A DNA stretch of 64,000 nt from Synechococcus sp. BO 8801 (GTDB lineage: Bacteria; Cyanobacteriota; Cyanobacteriia; PCC-6307; Cyanobiaceae). How positions within the stretch are numbered: position 1 is the first letter of the stretch; every line of letters starts with the position of its first letter. The notes under the pieces are model-generated. The model worked only from the letters and a program-made list of their open reading frames with translations, was not told where the DNA came from and did no database searches. This document shows, piece after piece, positions 8,465 through 18,200 of this stretch. The stretch is taken from positions 203,315-267,314 of the forward strand of contig NZ_NQKY01000001.1 in assembly GCF_002252675.1 (NCBI RefSeq), in the 5' to 3' direction. The position numbers and the translations under genes are program-made.

Positions 8465-9298
8465 ATGTCCGTCTGCCGCCAGGCCGCGCTGCGTCGCTGG
8501 CAACGCCGGGATTCGCAGTTGATCCAGCGGCTGATGCCGTTCTGGGGCTGGTTCTACGCCCATTACTTCCGCGTCGTCTCCGATGGCTGGGAGCACATCC
8601 CCGACGCCGATCCGCTGCTGTTCGTGGGCAGTCACAACGGCGGGCTGGCGGCCCCCGACATGCACATGGTCATGTACGACTGGTTCCGCCGCTTCGGCCT
8701 GGAGCGCCCGGTGCTGGGGCTGGCGCACCCGAAGGTCTGGCTGGGCTATCCGCCGCTGGCGGATCTGGCCGCCCGCACCGGAGCCATCCCCTATCACCCC
8801 CGCCTGGCCCTGGCGGCCCTGGAGGAGGGGAACAGCCTGCTGGTCTATCCCGGCGGCGGCCAGGACACCTTCCGCCCCCACCGGGACCGGGGCCGCATCC
8901 ACTTCGCCGGCCGCACCGGCTTCCTGCGCCTGGCGATCTGGCATGGCCTGCCGATCGTCCCGGTGATCTCCTGGGGGGCCCACGACACCCTGGTGGTGCT
9001 GGAGGACTTCTACCCCCTGTTCCGGGCGCTCCACGAACGGGGGATGCCCTGGCTGTTCGGCATCGATCCCGAGGTGATGCCCCTCTACCTGGGCCTTCCC
9101 TGGGGCCTGGCCCTGGGGCCGCTGCTCAACCTGCCCCTGCCGGTGCGGATCCACACGCGGGTGTGCCCGCCGATCCGCCTGGAGCGCAGCGGCCACGCCG
9201 CCAGCCGCGACCGGGCCTATGTGCAGGCCTGCTACCAGCAGGTGACCGCCACCATGCAGCAGGCCCTGGATCAGCTGGCGCTCGAGGCTCAGCGGTAA
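8465..9298 (+). CDS. Lysophospholipid acyltransferase-like protein (DAGAT/plsC superfamily)
   Basis: 277 aa from the ATG at 8465; longer in-frame starts overlap the divergent DCC gene. The fold-defining acyltransferase motif is present in altered form: SHNGGLAAPDMHM near residue 58 instead of HxxxxD spacing, then a GxPP/RTGAIP segment and LLVYPGGGQDTFRP, which matches the EGTR-like block III of the diacylglycerol-acyltransferase branch. A final IPVVPVISWG-type block follows. Probably acylates lipid at the membrane; substrate not predictable. Its end overlaps the convergent gene at 9289 by ten bases. Confidence 0.75.
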   Translation: MSVCRQAALRRWQRRDSQLIQRLMPFWGWFYAHYFRVVSDGWEHIPDADPLLFVGSHNGGLAAPDMHMVMYDWFRRFGLERPVLGLAHPKVWLGYPPLADLAARTGAIPYHPRLALAALEEGNSLLVYPGGGQDTFRPHRDRGRIHFAGRTGFLRLAIWHGLPIVPVISWGAHDTLVVLEDFYPLFRALHERGMPWLFGIDPEVMPLYLGLPWGLALGPLLNLPLPVRIHTRVCPPIRLERSGHAASRDRAYVQACYQQVTATMQQALDQLALEAQR

Positions 9299-9906
9299 CG
9301 GGAGGGCGACACGTAGGACTGGGAGGGAATCGACTGCGGCCCGGTGCCGTTGCCGAGCCGCTGCGGCAGGCCGTCCCGCTGGCGCTGCAGTTCCGCCAGG
9401 GAACGGGTCTCCCCCATGGCCAGGCCTGTCAGCACCGCCAGTTCCTGCTTCAGCTGGTTGGCGGGCCTGGGATTCACGAAGCGGAAGTTCAGCGTCGTCT
9501 TGTCGCCGCCGCTGTCGTAGCCCACCACCGTGAAGTAGAGGTCCGCCGTCTTGCCGGCCTTGGATCCGGCGAGGGCCCCGCCCACCATGCCCCCCACCAG
9601 GCCGATCGGGCCCAGCAGCAGGCCACCGGCGATGGCCCCGGCGGTGCCGCCACCCACGGCTCCCACCGTGCCGTTGGTGCTGTCGTAGGTCTCCTGCCCG
9701 CCCGCGTACCAGCGGGCGATGCGGCCGATGGGGATGAAGCTCCTCCTGTCTCCGATGCCGTTGGCGTCGAGGTTGATGCTGCAGGGGTTGTTGCCGCAGA
9801 GGGCCTGATAGGTGGTGGCCATCGCCGGTGCGGGAAGCAGCAGGGCCAGGAGCAGGGGAGAGGCCTGGCAGGCTCGCCGTCGAAGCCGGGCTCGCGTGAC
9901 GGTCAT
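9289..9906 (-). CDS. Exported glycine-zipper protein of unknown function
   Basis: 205 aa from the ATG at 9906, with an N-terminal signal (basic RARLRRR, hydrophobic LLLALLLPAPAMA, probable cleavage after AMA). Mature part starts with a small cysteine pair (CGNNPC) and contains a glycine zipper at about residues 85-115 (GGGTAGAIAGGLLLGPIGL then GGMVGGALAGSKAG), typical of membrane-inserting or oligomerising segments. The remaining C-terminal part is hydrophilic. No family recognised. It overlaps the convergent acyltransferase by ten bases. Confidence 0.65.
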   Translation of the reverse strand: MTVTRARLRRRACQASPLLLALLLPAPAMATTYQALCGNNPCSINLDANGIGDRRSFIPIGRIARWYAGGQETYDSTNGTVGAVGGGTAGAIAGGLLLGPIGLVGGMVGGALAGSKAGKTADLYFTVVGYDSGGDKTTLNFRFVNPRPANQLKQELAVLTGLAMGETRSLAELQRQRDGLPQRLGNGTGPQSIPSQSYVSPSRYR

Positions 9907-10059
9907 GGGTCGAGCGTGGAGGGTCGTGCCAGTCAATCGACCCTCGCCGACGGCGCAATGGGGCCGGGGCCGCGGGGTGATGACCGGATGTGTCCGGCGT
10001 GGCGGCGCCCCCGGGGCTCCGATGATGGACATCGCTCTGCCGGTGTCCCCGGGGCCCCC

Positions 10060-10653
10060 ATGTCCCTGATCAACACGGCCGTCGGTCTGCTGGCGATCAG
10101 TTCGCCGATCGGTCTGCTGCCGGTGGTGGTGGAGGCCGGAGGGGGCAACCCCGTGCGGATCCGCCGGATCAGCCGCCTGGCCGTGCTCACCTTTCTCTGT
10201 GCCCTGATCGCCGCCTGCTGGTGGGGCCAGGGCCTGCTCGACCTGTTCGGCATCACCCTGGACGCCTTCCGGGTGGCCGGGGGACTGATTCTGCTGCCGA
10301 TCGGCCTGCGCCTGATCGATGGGCGGGAGGTGAGCCACGGTTCCCTGGACGGCACTGAGGACAGTGCCGGCGTGGTGCCGATCGGCCTGCCGCTGCTGGC
10401 GGGCCCGGGGGCCATCTCCCTGGTGGTGGCCGATGCCCCCGCCGCCTGGCAGGGCAGGCTCGCCCTCAGCGGTGTGATCGGCCTGCTGGCGATCCTGATC
10501 TATCTGTTGCTGATCGCCTCGATGCCCCTGCGCCAGGCCCTGGGGGAACTGCAGGAGAAGGTGATCAGCCGCCTGATGGGGCTGCTGCTGAGCGCCATCG
10601 CCGTTCAGATGCTCGTCAGTGGCCTCCGGGGGTGTTTTCCGGTGCTGGCCTGA
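10060..10653 (+). CDS. MarC-family integral membrane protein
   Basis: 197-residue membrane protein with six hydrophobic segments, MarC/YhgN-like. Characteristic pieces are NTAVGLLAISSPIGLLPVV at the N-terminus, FRVAGGLILLPIGLRLIDG in the middle and PLLAGPGAISLVV after the central loop, the last being the family's most conserved motif. The role of MarC proteins is unclear (once linked to drug resistance, later disputed). Start chosen at the ATG at 10060; the longer frame upstream has no family resemblance. Confidence 0.85.
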   Translation: MSLINTAVGLLAISSPIGLLPVVVEAGGGNPVRIRRISRLAVLTFLCALIAACWWGQGLLDLFGITLDAFRVAGGLILLPIGLRLIDGREVSHGSLDGTEDSAGVVPIGLPLLAGPGAISLVVADAPAAWQGRLALSGVIGLLAILIYLLLIASMPLRQALGELQEKVISRLMGLLLSAIAVQMLVSGLRGCFPVLA

Positions 10654-10678
10654 GGGCCGCGGCGTCCCCCCCGGCTGC

Positions 10679-11194
10679 TCAGAGATAACCGAGCCTCGGT
10701 GGCGTCGGCGGCCCCTCGAACGGGTCAATGGCCAGCTCCCGATCCAGCACGGTGAGGATGTCCTGGATCACGGCAGGTCGGGTGGCCACCCAGAGGAAAC
10801 CCTCCAGGGGAGCCGCCGCGTGTGGGTCCCACAGGCAGAACTGGGGGTGCTGCCGGTACATGCGGGTGGCCAGGGGCACCAGGAAGCGGGTCTTGGGGAA
10901 CTGGTCCTCCCCGTGATCGAAGGTGAGGACGATGGCGAATTCCAGCTCGCCCTTCGGGGTGTAGCGGTCGATCCGGGTCTCCCCGTCCGATCCGGGAAAG
11001 GGGGAGAGCCGGTACTCGACGTAGCGGCGATGGAAGGGGTTTCTCTGCTCCTTCCAGGTCCTCGCTTCCACCCCCAGCTCCGTCGCCAGCTCGGTCAGCA
11101 ATACATAGGAATGGGTACGGAGCGTCTCGTGGAGCTCGTCGGTCCTGTTGCTCTGAAGCCGCCAGCGCTGGGCCAGCGCCTCATAGCGGTTCAT
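10679..11194 (-). CDS. Conserved-looking cytoplasmic protein of unknown function
   Basis: 171 aa from the ATG at 11194 (MNRYEALAQRW); an alternative upstream start at 11251 adds 19 proline- and threonine-rich residues. The sequence is amphipathic and charged with no signal or membrane segment: a helical N-terminus is followed by an aromatic, beta-rich centre (RRYVEYRLSPFPG, IDRYTPKGELEFAIVLTF). Codon use fits the neighbours. I do not recognise it. It converges with marC. Confidence 0.55.
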   Translation of the reverse strand: MNRYEALAQRWRLQSNRTDELHETLRTHSYVLLTELATELGVEARTWKEQRNPFHRRYVEYRLSPFPGSDGETRIDRYTPKGELEFAIVLTFDHGEDQFPKTRFLVPLATRMYRQHPQFCLWDPHAAAPLEGFLWVATRPAVIQDILTVLDRELAIDPFEGPPTPPRLGYL

Positions 11195-11470
11195 CTGGGG
11201 CAGGTCCTGAGAGGTGGGTCCCGTGGGGCCAGTCACCGATGCTCTCCTCACTTTCTCAGTTTATCGACGGTCGGTGTGGGGGCCAGGGGGTGGTCGCGCC
11301 GCCCCGGGCGAGGCTCGGGCAAGGGGCGGATCACCACCCGAAACGCCTGTCGGCAGCGGTTTTCCAGGAGCTTCAGCCCAATCGCGGCAGGGTTGCAGCA
11401 GCACCGCTGCTCTGGCCATGGCCATGAGCGATAACTTGGTGTACTCTTAAAGGGCAGTGAAACGACGGCC

Positions 11471-11662
11471 ATGGATCCTGTGAGCCCGGTAGCCCAGCTG
11501 GCAGTCGCCGCCATCAGCGGCGCCGCCTTCCTGATTTCGATGGTCGTGATCCCCTTCCCAGAGTCGAAGGCTGATTCCTCGGCGGGCATCGCCCCGACCT
11601 CCCAGACGAGCGCCAGCATGCTTCGCACCCTTGAGTCCTCCGCCCCTCCTCTGGTCAAGTAA
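11471..11662 (+). CDS. Possible small single-span membrane protein
   Basis: 63 aa with one hydrophobic segment (residues ~8-27, LAVAAISGAAFLISMVVIPF) and a serine/threonine/alanine-rich tail. It lies in a 730-base stretch with no other convincing gene; a TGTACTCT-like element sits about 25 bases upstream. A short hydrophobic helix followed by a polar tail is plausible for a small membrane protein, but no family is recognised and the opposite strand is open too. Confidence 0.35.
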   Translation: MDPVSPVAQLAVAAISGAAFLISMVVIPFPESKADSSAGIAPTSQTSASMLRTLESSAPPLVK

Positions 11663-11764
11663 GCCTCAACCAACGACCGATCCGCTGTTCCCTCACGACC
11701 ACGGTCGAGCAGCGTTCGTCCCCCAGTCCCCGGCCCAGGCCACACAGTTCAGCCAGCCATCCCG

Positions 11765-11810
11765 CAGCAGATTTCCTGCAGCAGCAGATTTCCGGCAACA
11801 GATTCCCCGC
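11765..11810. repeat. Short degenerate CAGCAGATTTCC tandem repeat
   Basis: Three imperfect copies of a CAGCAGATTTCC-like unit (…CAGATTTCCTG, CAGCAGCAGATTTCCGG, CAACAGATTCCCCG) lie in the gap 11663-11928, which otherwise shows no gene. The repeats are probably slippage products; no function suggested. Confidence 0.4.
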
Positions 11811-11928
11811 CACAGAGCCCCCACTGACCGTTCAGCCGCGAGACCCCAAGCCGGCCCGCTGATCGCCAGTCCATCGAAGGAATCCTCACCTCCATCTTTT
11901 CCTGGTTGCGCCTCAGGATGGTTGGGCG

Positions 11929-12558
11929 ATGCTCGCCACTGCCATGTCCTCCGGCCCTGAGCCTCCCCAGGGGACGCCGCTGGTGCTGGTCCACGGTCTG
12001 TTCGACACGCCCCGGGTTTTCGACCGACTCGATCGCCAACTGGCCGGGAGGCGCCAGCCCCTGCTGAAGCCGGCCCTGCCGCTCCCCTTGCGGGCCGCCG
12101 CGATCGAGACCTCGGCCGAGCGGCTCGCCGCCACGATCGAGGCGGCCTTCGGGAGCGCGACGACGCTCGACATCCTTGGTTTCTCCATGGGCGGCGTCAT
12201 CGCCCGCACCTGGATCCAGCGGATGGGCGGCCATGCCCGCACCCGCCGCTTCATCAGCCTCGGCAGCCCCCAGCAGGGGACCCTGACGGCCCAGCCCTGG
12301 CCCCGCAGGCCGCTGGCCGGCATCGCCGACCTCAAGGTGGGCAGCCCGTTGCTGCGGGAACTCAATGCCGACCTCAGCCTGCTGCAGGGGATCGACTGTC
12401 GCAGCTACGCCACGGTCTTCGATCTGATGGTGGTGCCGGGCTGGCGGGCGGTGCTCCCGATCGGGCCGCGGCGGATGCTGCCGGTCTGGACCCACCAGCA
12501 GTTGCTGCGCCACCCGGCGGCCCTCGATTCCCTGGTGGCGGATCTGCTGCGCCCCTGA
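11929..12558 (+). CDS. Alpha/beta-hydrolase, lipase/esterase-like
   Basis: 209-residue cytoplasmic alpha/beta hydrolase. LVLVHGLFDTP near residue 18 is the oxyanion HG motif; LGFSMGGVIAR near residue 85 is the nucleophile elbow GxSxG with Ser in GFSMG; SLGSPQQGT is the strand after the elbow as in triacylglycerol-lipase/PGAP1-like hydrolases. A late histidine (VWTHQQLLRHP) is a candidate catalytic His. Substrate unknown. The start could be the ATG at 11929 or at 11944. Confidence 0.75.
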   Translation: MLATAMSSGPEPPQGTPLVLVHGLFDTPRVFDRLDRQLAGRRQPLLKPALPLPLRAAAIETSAERLAATIEAAFGSATTLDILGFSMGGVIARTWIQRMGGHARTRRFISLGSPQQGTLTAQPWPRRPLAGIADLKVGSPLLRELNADLSLLQGIDCRSYATVFDLMVVPGWRAVLPIGPRRMLPVWTHQQLLRHPAALDSLVADLLRP

Positions 12559-12607
12559 GCCGTTTCCAGCCCCAGCATGGGGGTGGACGCCGATCCGCGA
12601 GGTCACG

Positions 12608-13150
12608 ATGCCGAACGCCCTGGCCGCAAGGCTCACCGCCTGGGGATTCTCCTGGGGGGGCCTGCGGGACAACCGCCGTGGCGAGTGGTGGCTGATCGCC
12701 CAGATGGCCCTGATCGTGGCCCATCTGCTGCCGGCCACCCCCTCCCCCGCTTCCCTGGGTCTGGCCTGGCCGCTGCCGGCGCGCTTCGGGGGGCTGGCCC
12801 TGTTCGCCCTCGGGCTGGTGCTGGCCGGCCAGGGAGCCCTGAACCTGGGCGCCAGCCTCAGCCCCCTGCCCGAGCCCATGGCCGACGCCCCCCTGGTGAC
12901 CACCGGGGCCTATGGCCGCTGCCGCCACCCGCTCTACCAGGCCCTGATCCTCTGCTCCCTGGGTGTGACCGTGGCCCTCGGCAGCCTGTTGCATCTGGGC
13001 CTGATGCTGGGGCTGGTCGTCGTGCTCGGCTTCAAGGCCCGCCGGGAGGAGGCCCGCCTGGTGCTGCTCCATCCGGACTACGGCGCCTACCGCCAGGCGA
13101 CCGCCGCGATCCTTCCCGGGCTGCCCTGGCTCGACTGGCGTTCCGCCTGA
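12608..13150 (+). CDS. Isoprenylcysteine carboxyl methyltransferase-like membrane protein
   Basis: 180-residue membrane protein with about four hydrophobic segments and the C-terminal cofactor-binding signature of the ICMT/PEMT-like family: TTGAYGRCRHPLYQALILCSLG (paired G-x-R-HP near residue 100), then a charged cytosolic end EEARLVLLHPDYGAYRQ. In the family this region binds S-adenosylmethionine and transfers methyl to a lipid or small thiol; the bacterial substrate is unknown. It follows the lipase by 49 bases and precedes sodA by 57, so a shared transcript is possible. Confidence 0.8.
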   Translation: MPNALAARLTAWGFSWGGLRDNRRGEWWLIAQMALIVAHLLPATPSPASLGLAWPLPARFGGLALFALGLVLAGQGALNLGASLSPLPEPMADAPLVTTGAYGRCRHPLYQALILCSLGVTVALGSLLHLGLMLGLVVVLGFKARREEARLVLLHPDYGAYRQATAAILPGLPWLDWRSA

Positions 13151-13207
13151 GCCCCTGCCGCCGATCGGTGGAGCGGTTAGAACCGACGCCACTGCCCTGT
13201 CCGGTCC

Positions 13208-13945
<738 letters not shown>

Positions 13946-13988
13946 CAGCCGCGGTTGTCGGTAGCTGATACGACGACCGCCCGGGGAA

Positions 13989-14471
13989 ATGGTCGCGAAA
14001 GTTAACGATATTGCCGTGACCACCATGGCCCTGTCCCGAACCGGCCTGTCCGGAACCGCCCTGTCCCGAACCGTCGAGCTCGTCCCCGTCCAGCGAACGC
14101 TCCACGGAGACGCCCTCTTCTCCGCGCCCCGCACCAGCGACGAGACCCTCATCGCCGAGATCGCCAGGGGCGACGCCTTCGAACTCTTCTGCCACCGCTT
14201 TCAGACCGATCAGCTGCTGGTGCTGCGGGGAGCGATCGATCTGGTGGTGCTCCAGAACCGCCAGCTGCGCCGCATCCCCCTGCGGGAGGACGAGGCCACC
14301 TGGGTCTGCATTCCCCCCGGGGTGCCCCACGGCGCCATCAACCGGGGCCGGATCCCCGCCCTGCTCGTCAATGCCGTGCTCCGCCACGGACCGAGTGATC
14401 CGAGGGATTACGAGCCCCATCCGGTGCCGCCCAGGTTCCGCAGCCAGTGGCGCCGGCTGGCGGTCGCCTGA
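13989..14471 (+). CDS. Cupin-domain protein with an N-terminal 5-residue repeat
   Basis: 160 aa (or 148 from the ATG at 14025, which also has plausible context). The C-terminal ~110 residues form a small cupin: FELFCHRFQTDQLLVLRGAIDLVVLQ then EDEATWVCIPPGVPHGAIN, the last being the second metal-box pattern G-x-P-x-x-x-H. The metal-binding histidines of box 1 are mostly missing, so it may be a non-catalytic binding domain. The N-terminus is an in-frame LSRTG/LSGTA/LSRTV repeat from a 15-bp DNA repeat. Function unknown. Confidence 0.65.
   Translation: MVAKVNDIAVTTMALSRTGLSGTALSRTVELVPVQRTLHGDALFSAPRTSDETLIAEIARGDAFELFCHRFQTDQLLVLRGAIDLVVLQNRQLRRIPLREDEATWVCIPPGVPHGAINRGRIPALLVNAVLRHGPSDPRDYEPHPVPPRFRSQWRRLAVA
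14031..14075 (+). repeat. Three in-frame 15-bp tandem repeats in the cupin gene
   Basis: CTGTCCCGAACCGGC, CTGTCCGGAACCGCC and CTGTCCCGAACCGTC follow one another exactly, coding for three five-residue units near the N-terminus. Fifteen-base steps keep the frame, so copy number could change without breaking the gene. Confidence 0.85.
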
Positions 14472-14493
14472 TCGACGGCGCTGGCCGTCCCCC

Positions 14494-14709
14494 TCAGTTG
14501 TATTCCCCGGGGATGTCCTGCTTGGTCACCGTGACCCGACCGACCTTCTTCCCCGAAAGGCGCAGCAACTCATCGCCCGAGAAGTCGAAGCCCCTGCCGG
14601 CGGCGATCTGGGCGACGTCGTCGGCGGTGGCGGCGGCCAGCACCTCGGCGCGCAGGGCCTGGTCGTCCTGCATGCGGGCCAGGAAGGAACGGGCCTGATC
14701 GAGGCTCAT
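14494..14709 (-). CDS. Nif11-like leader-type small protein
   Basis: 71 aa with the Nif11 leader architecture: MSLDQARSFLARMQDD, LRAEVLAAATADDVAQIAAGRGFDFSGDELL. In picocyanobacteria this fold serves as leader for modified peptides (lanthipeptide-type precursors) and also occurs in stand-alone proteins. Here no GG cleavage motif and no cysteine follow; the tail (SGKKVGRVTVTKQDIPGEYN) has Thr but no Cys, so a lanthipeptide core is unlikely. It is the last gene of a co-directional set behind the P-type ATPase (43-base gap), which is unusual company. Confidence 0.8.
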   Translation of the reverse strand: MSLDQARSFLARMQDDQALRAEVLAAATADDVAQIAAGRGFDFSGDELLRLSGKKVGRVTVTKQDIPGEYN

Positions 14710-14752
14710 GCGCCGGTGGGGGTGGCGTGGCCGTCCAGCATGGCGCAGGCCC

Positions 14753-17497
14753 CTATCGGCTCCACAGCTTCTCCAGCTCCAGGTAGGTGACGAACAGCAG
14801 GCTGACGCCCCCGCAGGCCCCCAGCTCGCTGGCCGTCAGCGGGGTGACGCCGAAGAAATGGGCCAGCGGCGCCACGTAGAGGAGCATCAGCTGCAGGGCG
14901 GCGCTGGCCAGCACCGCCCCCAGCAGCCAGGGGTTCGCCGCCGGAGCGGAGCGCCACAGGGCCCGATCGCTGCCGGCGGAGAGGGCATGGCCCAGCTGGG
15001 CCAGACAGAGGGTGGTGAAGGCCATCGTCTGCCAGGGCCGTCCCAGCCGGGCGGCCACCACCATCAGCGCCACCACCAGGGCACCGAAGACCAGTCCGAT
15101 GCGCAGGATGGCGCTGCCCAGACCCCGGGCGAAGATCGATTCGCCGGGCTCGATCGGCGGCTGGCGCATCAGATCCTCGGCGGGCGGGCCCAGGGCGAGG
15201 GCCAGCGCCGGCAGTCCGTCGGTCACCAGGTTGATCCAGAGGATCTGCAGGGGGGTGAGGGCCAGCCCGAGCAGCGGGGCCGAGCCGATGGTGATCAGTT
15301 CTCCCAGGTTGCAGCCGAGGATGAAGCGCACGAAGCGGCGGATGTTGGCGTACACCTGCCGGCCTTCCTCCACGGCATTGACGATCGAGGCGAAGTTGTC
15401 GTCGAGTAGCACCACGTCGGCCGCCTCCCGGCTCACGTCCGAGCCGCTGATGCCCATGGCCACACCGACGTGGGCCTGGCGCAGGGCCGGGGCGTCGTTG
15501 ACCCCGTCCCCGGTCATGGCCACCACCGCACCGGTGGCCTGGAGCGCCCGCACGATGCGGAGCTTCTGCTCCGGCACCACCCGGGCGAAGAGGCTGGTCC
15601 GTCGCACCAGCGCTTCAAGCGCCGCCGCGTCGAGGCCCTCCAGCTCCGGCCCCTGAACGATCGGGCTTCCCGGTTCCGCCAGGCCGATGGCCTCGCTGAT
15701 CGAGCGCGCCGTGAGCGGATGGTCGCCGGTGACCATCACCGGCCGGATGCCGGCCCCCCGGCAGCGGGCCACGGCAGCGGGCACCTCCGGCCGGGGCGGA
15801 TCCCGCTGGGCCATCAGGCCCAGCAGCACCAGGGTCTGCAGCCCGGCCTGCGGGCCCCCATGCCGGGGGGCGGCGGCGAAGGCCAGCAGCCGCAGCCCCG
15901 AGGCGGCCAGTCCGCGGGCCTGGGCCAGCCACCAGTCCCGCTGGGCCTCGCTGAGGGGCCGCACCCCCGCGCCGTCCAGCCAGCGGTCGCAGCGGTGCAG
16001 GATCGCCTCGGGTGCTCCCTTGGCGATCAGCAGCAGGGAGCCCCCGGCGGGGCTCAGACCCAGGACTGGGGGGCCCAGAGGTGCCGTCAGGCGGCCGTCG
16101 GTGTCACTCACCCACACCGCCATCATCCGCTGCTCCGAGCAGAAGGGCATCTCGTGGGCACGGCCGTGCTGCGCCCGCAGGCTGGTGGCCTCCAGGCCCG
16201 CCCGGGCGGCGATCTCCAGCAGCGCCACTTCGGTGGGATCGCCCATTCCCCCCCGCTGCTGGGGCTCGGCGTCGTTGCACAACACCCCGGCCTGCAGCAG
16301 CAGCTCGAGGTGGGCGGGGATGAGCCCGGCCACGGCCCCCGGCGGCGCTGCCAGCTCGGTGGTCAGGAAGCCATGGCGGCTGTCGTCGGCCCCCCGGCCG
16401 CCCTGGTGCTCCTCGTCGGGGCGCAGGGCCAGGGTGCCGCAGCGGAGCTCGGTCACCACCTGCCGGTTCTGGGTCAGGGTGCCGGTCTTGTCGGTGCAGA
16501 TGACGGTGATGGCGCCCAGCGCCTCCACGGCGGGCAGGTGGCGGACCAGGGCGGCGCGACGCACCATCCGCTGGGTGCCGATGGCGAGGCTCACGGTGAT
16601 CACCGCCGGCAGCCCTTCCGGCACGATCGCGACGGCGGTGGAGAGGGCCAGCTCCAGCAGCGCCAGGGGGGAGCCGCCGAGCAGCCAGCCCCCCAGCACC
16701 ACCGCCGCCACGAGCCCCAGGGCCCAGGCCACCAGCTGGCGGGAGAGGTCCGCCAGCCGTTGCTGCAGGGGCGTCGGCTCCGGGCGGGCAGTGTGGATCA
16801 GCGTGGCGATGCCACCCAGCACGGTGGCCATGCCCGTGGCCGTCACCACCGCCAGGCCCCGGCCCCGCCCCACGGCGGTGCCGAGGAAGAGGCAGTTGCT
16901 GCGCTCCACCAGCGGCGTGTCCGCTGCCAGTGGCGGTTCGGGGCGCTTGCCGACCAGGTCGGCTTCGCCCGTGAGGGCCGACTCCTGCAGCCCCAGGTCG
17001 CTGCCCTCCAGCAGCCGGGCGTCCGCGGGCACCCGATCACCGCTCTCGAGGCGGATCAGGTCCCCCGGCACCAGCTGGTCAGCCGGGAGGCGCTGCCAGC
17101 TCCCGTCGCGGCGGACCCGCGCCAGGGGCTGGGCGAGGTCCAGCAGGCTGCGCAGGGCCAGGAGCGCACGGCTCTCCTGCAGGTAGCCGAGCAGGGCGGT
17201 GAGCCCCACGATCAGCAGGATCGCGATCGCATCCTTGGGGATGGCGTGGTCCACCACGGCCAGAGCGGCCGACACCGCCGCCACCGCCAGCAGCAGGAGC
17301 AGCATCACGTTGCTGAACTGGTCCAGCAGGATCCGCCAGCGCCCGGGACCCGGCGGTAGGTGGAGCCGGTTGGGGCCCGTGGTGGCCAGGCGTTCGGCCG
17401 CGGCGGCCCCGCCCAGCCCCTCCCTCTCGACCCCGAGCCGGCGCAGGCATTCCGGCCCGGACAGGGTCTGCCAGTCCGTGGCCTCGGGAGGGATCAT
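14753..17497 (-). CDS. P-type cation ATPase, Ca-ATPase (PacL-like) subgroup
   Basis: 914-residue P2A-type transporter. An N-terminal cation-ATPase domain precedes M1-M2; the actuator loop has LTGEAD (the TGE glutamate kept, Ser replaced by Ala as in many cyanobacterial members); M4 has the Ca2+-type VPEGLPA; the phosphorylation motif is CTDKTGTLT; the N-domain carries KGAPE (near residue 485), and the hinge [11 protein letters not shown]. About ten transmembrane segments are visible. Probable role is Ca2+ (or related cation) export. It lies 27 bases after the exported nuclease and precedes a Nif11-type gene. Confidence 0.9.
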   Translation of the reverse strand: MIPPEATDWQTLSGPECLRRLGVEREGLGGAAAAERLATTGPNRLHLPPGPGRWRILLDQFSNVMLLLLLAVAAVSAALAVVDHAIPKDAIAILLIVGLTALLGYLQESRALLALRSLLDLAQPLARVRRDGSWQRLPADQLVPGDLIRLESGDRVPADARLLEGSDLGLQESALTGEADLVGKRPEPPLAADTPLVERSNCLFLGTAVGRGRGLAVVTATGMATVLGGIATLIHTARPEPTPLQQRLADLSRQLVAWALGLVAAVVLGGWLLGGSPLALLELALSTAVAIVPEGLPAVITVSLAIGTQRMVRRAALVRHLPAVEALGAITVICTDKTGTLTQNRQVVTELRCGTLALRPDEEHQGGRGADDSRHGFLTTELAAPPGAVAGLIPAHLELLLQAGVLCNDAEPQQRGGMGDPTEVALLEIAARAGLEATSLRAQHGRAHEMPFCSEQRMMAVWVSDTDGRLTAPLGPPVLGLSPAGGSLLLIAKGAPEAILHRCDRWLDGAGVRPLSEAQRDWWLAQARGLAASGLRLLAFAAAPRHGGPQAGLQTLVLLGLMAQRDPPRPEVPAAVARCRGAGIRPVMVTGDHPLTARSISEAIGLAEPGSPIVQGPELEGLDAAALEALVRRTSLFARVVPEQKLRIVRALQATGAVVAMTGDGVNDAPALRQAHVGVAMGISGSDVSREAADVVLLDDNFASIVNAVEEGRQVYANIRRFVRFILGCNLGELITIGSAPLLGLALTPLQILWINLVTDGLPALALALGPPAEDLMRQPPIEPGESIFARGLGSAILRIGLVFGALVVALMVVAARLGRPWQTMAFTTLCLAQLGHALSAGSDRALWRSAPAANPWLLGAVLASAALQLMLLYVAPLAHFFGVTPLTASELGACGGVSLLFVTYLELEKLWSR

Positions 17498-17524
17498 GGC
17501 CAGCCACCCTGTGGCCCCTGAACC

Positions 17525-18172
17525 CTAGGAGCGCAGACTTTCGCAGGCCTCCCCGTCGCCATCGGAGTCCAGGTAGCTGTGGCCCTGGCGCAGCAGCTCC
17601 TGGGCCCTGGCATGGGAGCCGATCTGGCTGCAGAAGTGGCGGCGGCCGTCGGGGGTGGTGCCATCGGGGATCCGGGCGGAACGTCGGCCGCGCCGGAAGT
17701 CCCAGGGCCGGGTGATCCCACCCGGCACCCGCCAGACGCCGAGCCCCTGGCGGCGGGCCCGTTCCTCGGCCTCCAGGTAGGCCGCCTCGTCGCAGCCGGC
17801 CAGATAGCGCCGGTAGGCGAAGGCCAGGCCGTCCTCCACCAGGGCCAGGTTGATGTTGGTGTCACGGATCACCTCGGCCACCGTGCGCCCGAAGCGGTCG
17901 GTGCTGTGGGGTTGGATCGTCACCGGCCGCCCGACGGCCAGGCGCATCAGGAGGGCCTGGCGCGCCTGCTGGCCCCACGGGCTCTGGGCCGTCTCGGGGG
18001 CATCGATGCAGGCCAGGCGGACCGTGATCCGCTCCTGGCCGCGGCGCACCCGCAGGGTGTCGCCATCGCCGACCGAGACCACGGTGGCCCGGAAGGCCGG
18101 CGCCGCTGCCGCGGGCCCGCCCTGCAGCAGGGCCAGCAGGATCAGCAGCAACGGCAACCGGTGGCCGGGCAT
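17525..18172 (-). CDS. Exported staphylococcal-nuclease-type thermonuclease with excalibur domain
   Basis: 215 aa. A signal peptide (residues ~1-24, LLLILLALLQGGPAAAA) is followed by an SNase fold with the active-site pattern VVSVGDGDTLRV, then VRLACIDAPETAQ and the arginine-containing TDRFGRTVAEV. The C-terminal ~35 residues are an excalibur module (HFCSQIGSHARAQELLRQGHSYLDSDGDGEACESL), a DxDxDGxxCE calcium-binding-like motif. Secreted DNA/RNA nuclease probable. It follows nadV by 28 bases in the same direction. Confidence 0.88.
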   Translation of the reverse strand: MPGHRLPLLLILLALLQGGPAAAAPAFRATVVSVGDGDTLRVRRGQERITVRLACIDAPETAQSPWGQQARQALLMRLAVGRPVTIQPHSTDRFGRTVAEVIRDTNINLALVEDGLAFAYRRYLAGCDEAAYLEAEERARRQGLGVWRVPGGITRPWDFRRGRRSARIPDGTTPDGRRHFCSQIGSHARAQELLRQGHSYLDSDGDGEACESLRS

Positions 18173-18200
18173 GGCGCCGGGGGGCAGGGAGGGCGGCCCC

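Noticed and set aside
11248-11745. 165-codon minus-strand frame opposite the small membrane ORF at 11471
   Set aside because: No motif, poor start context and low-complexity Arg/Gly/Pro; likely shadow.
16843-17040. Altered P-ATPase actuator motif (TGEAD) as evidence of inactivity
   Set aside because: The catalytic Glu of TGE is kept, and Ala at the next position is common in cyanobacterial Ca-type ATPases, so the enzyme is likely functional.
17223-17230. GCGATCGC (HIP1) palindromes, also at 24712, 54230 and 59777
   Set aside because: Only a few copies were noticed; these octamers are widespread in cyanobacteria, and here they sit inside coding frames, so no separate repeat feature is claimed.
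15470-17359. Long plus-strand frames opposite the P-type ATPase
   Set aside because: Codon shadows in GC-rich DNA; composition rich in Gly, Gln, Arg and His without motifs, antisense to a complete ATPase.
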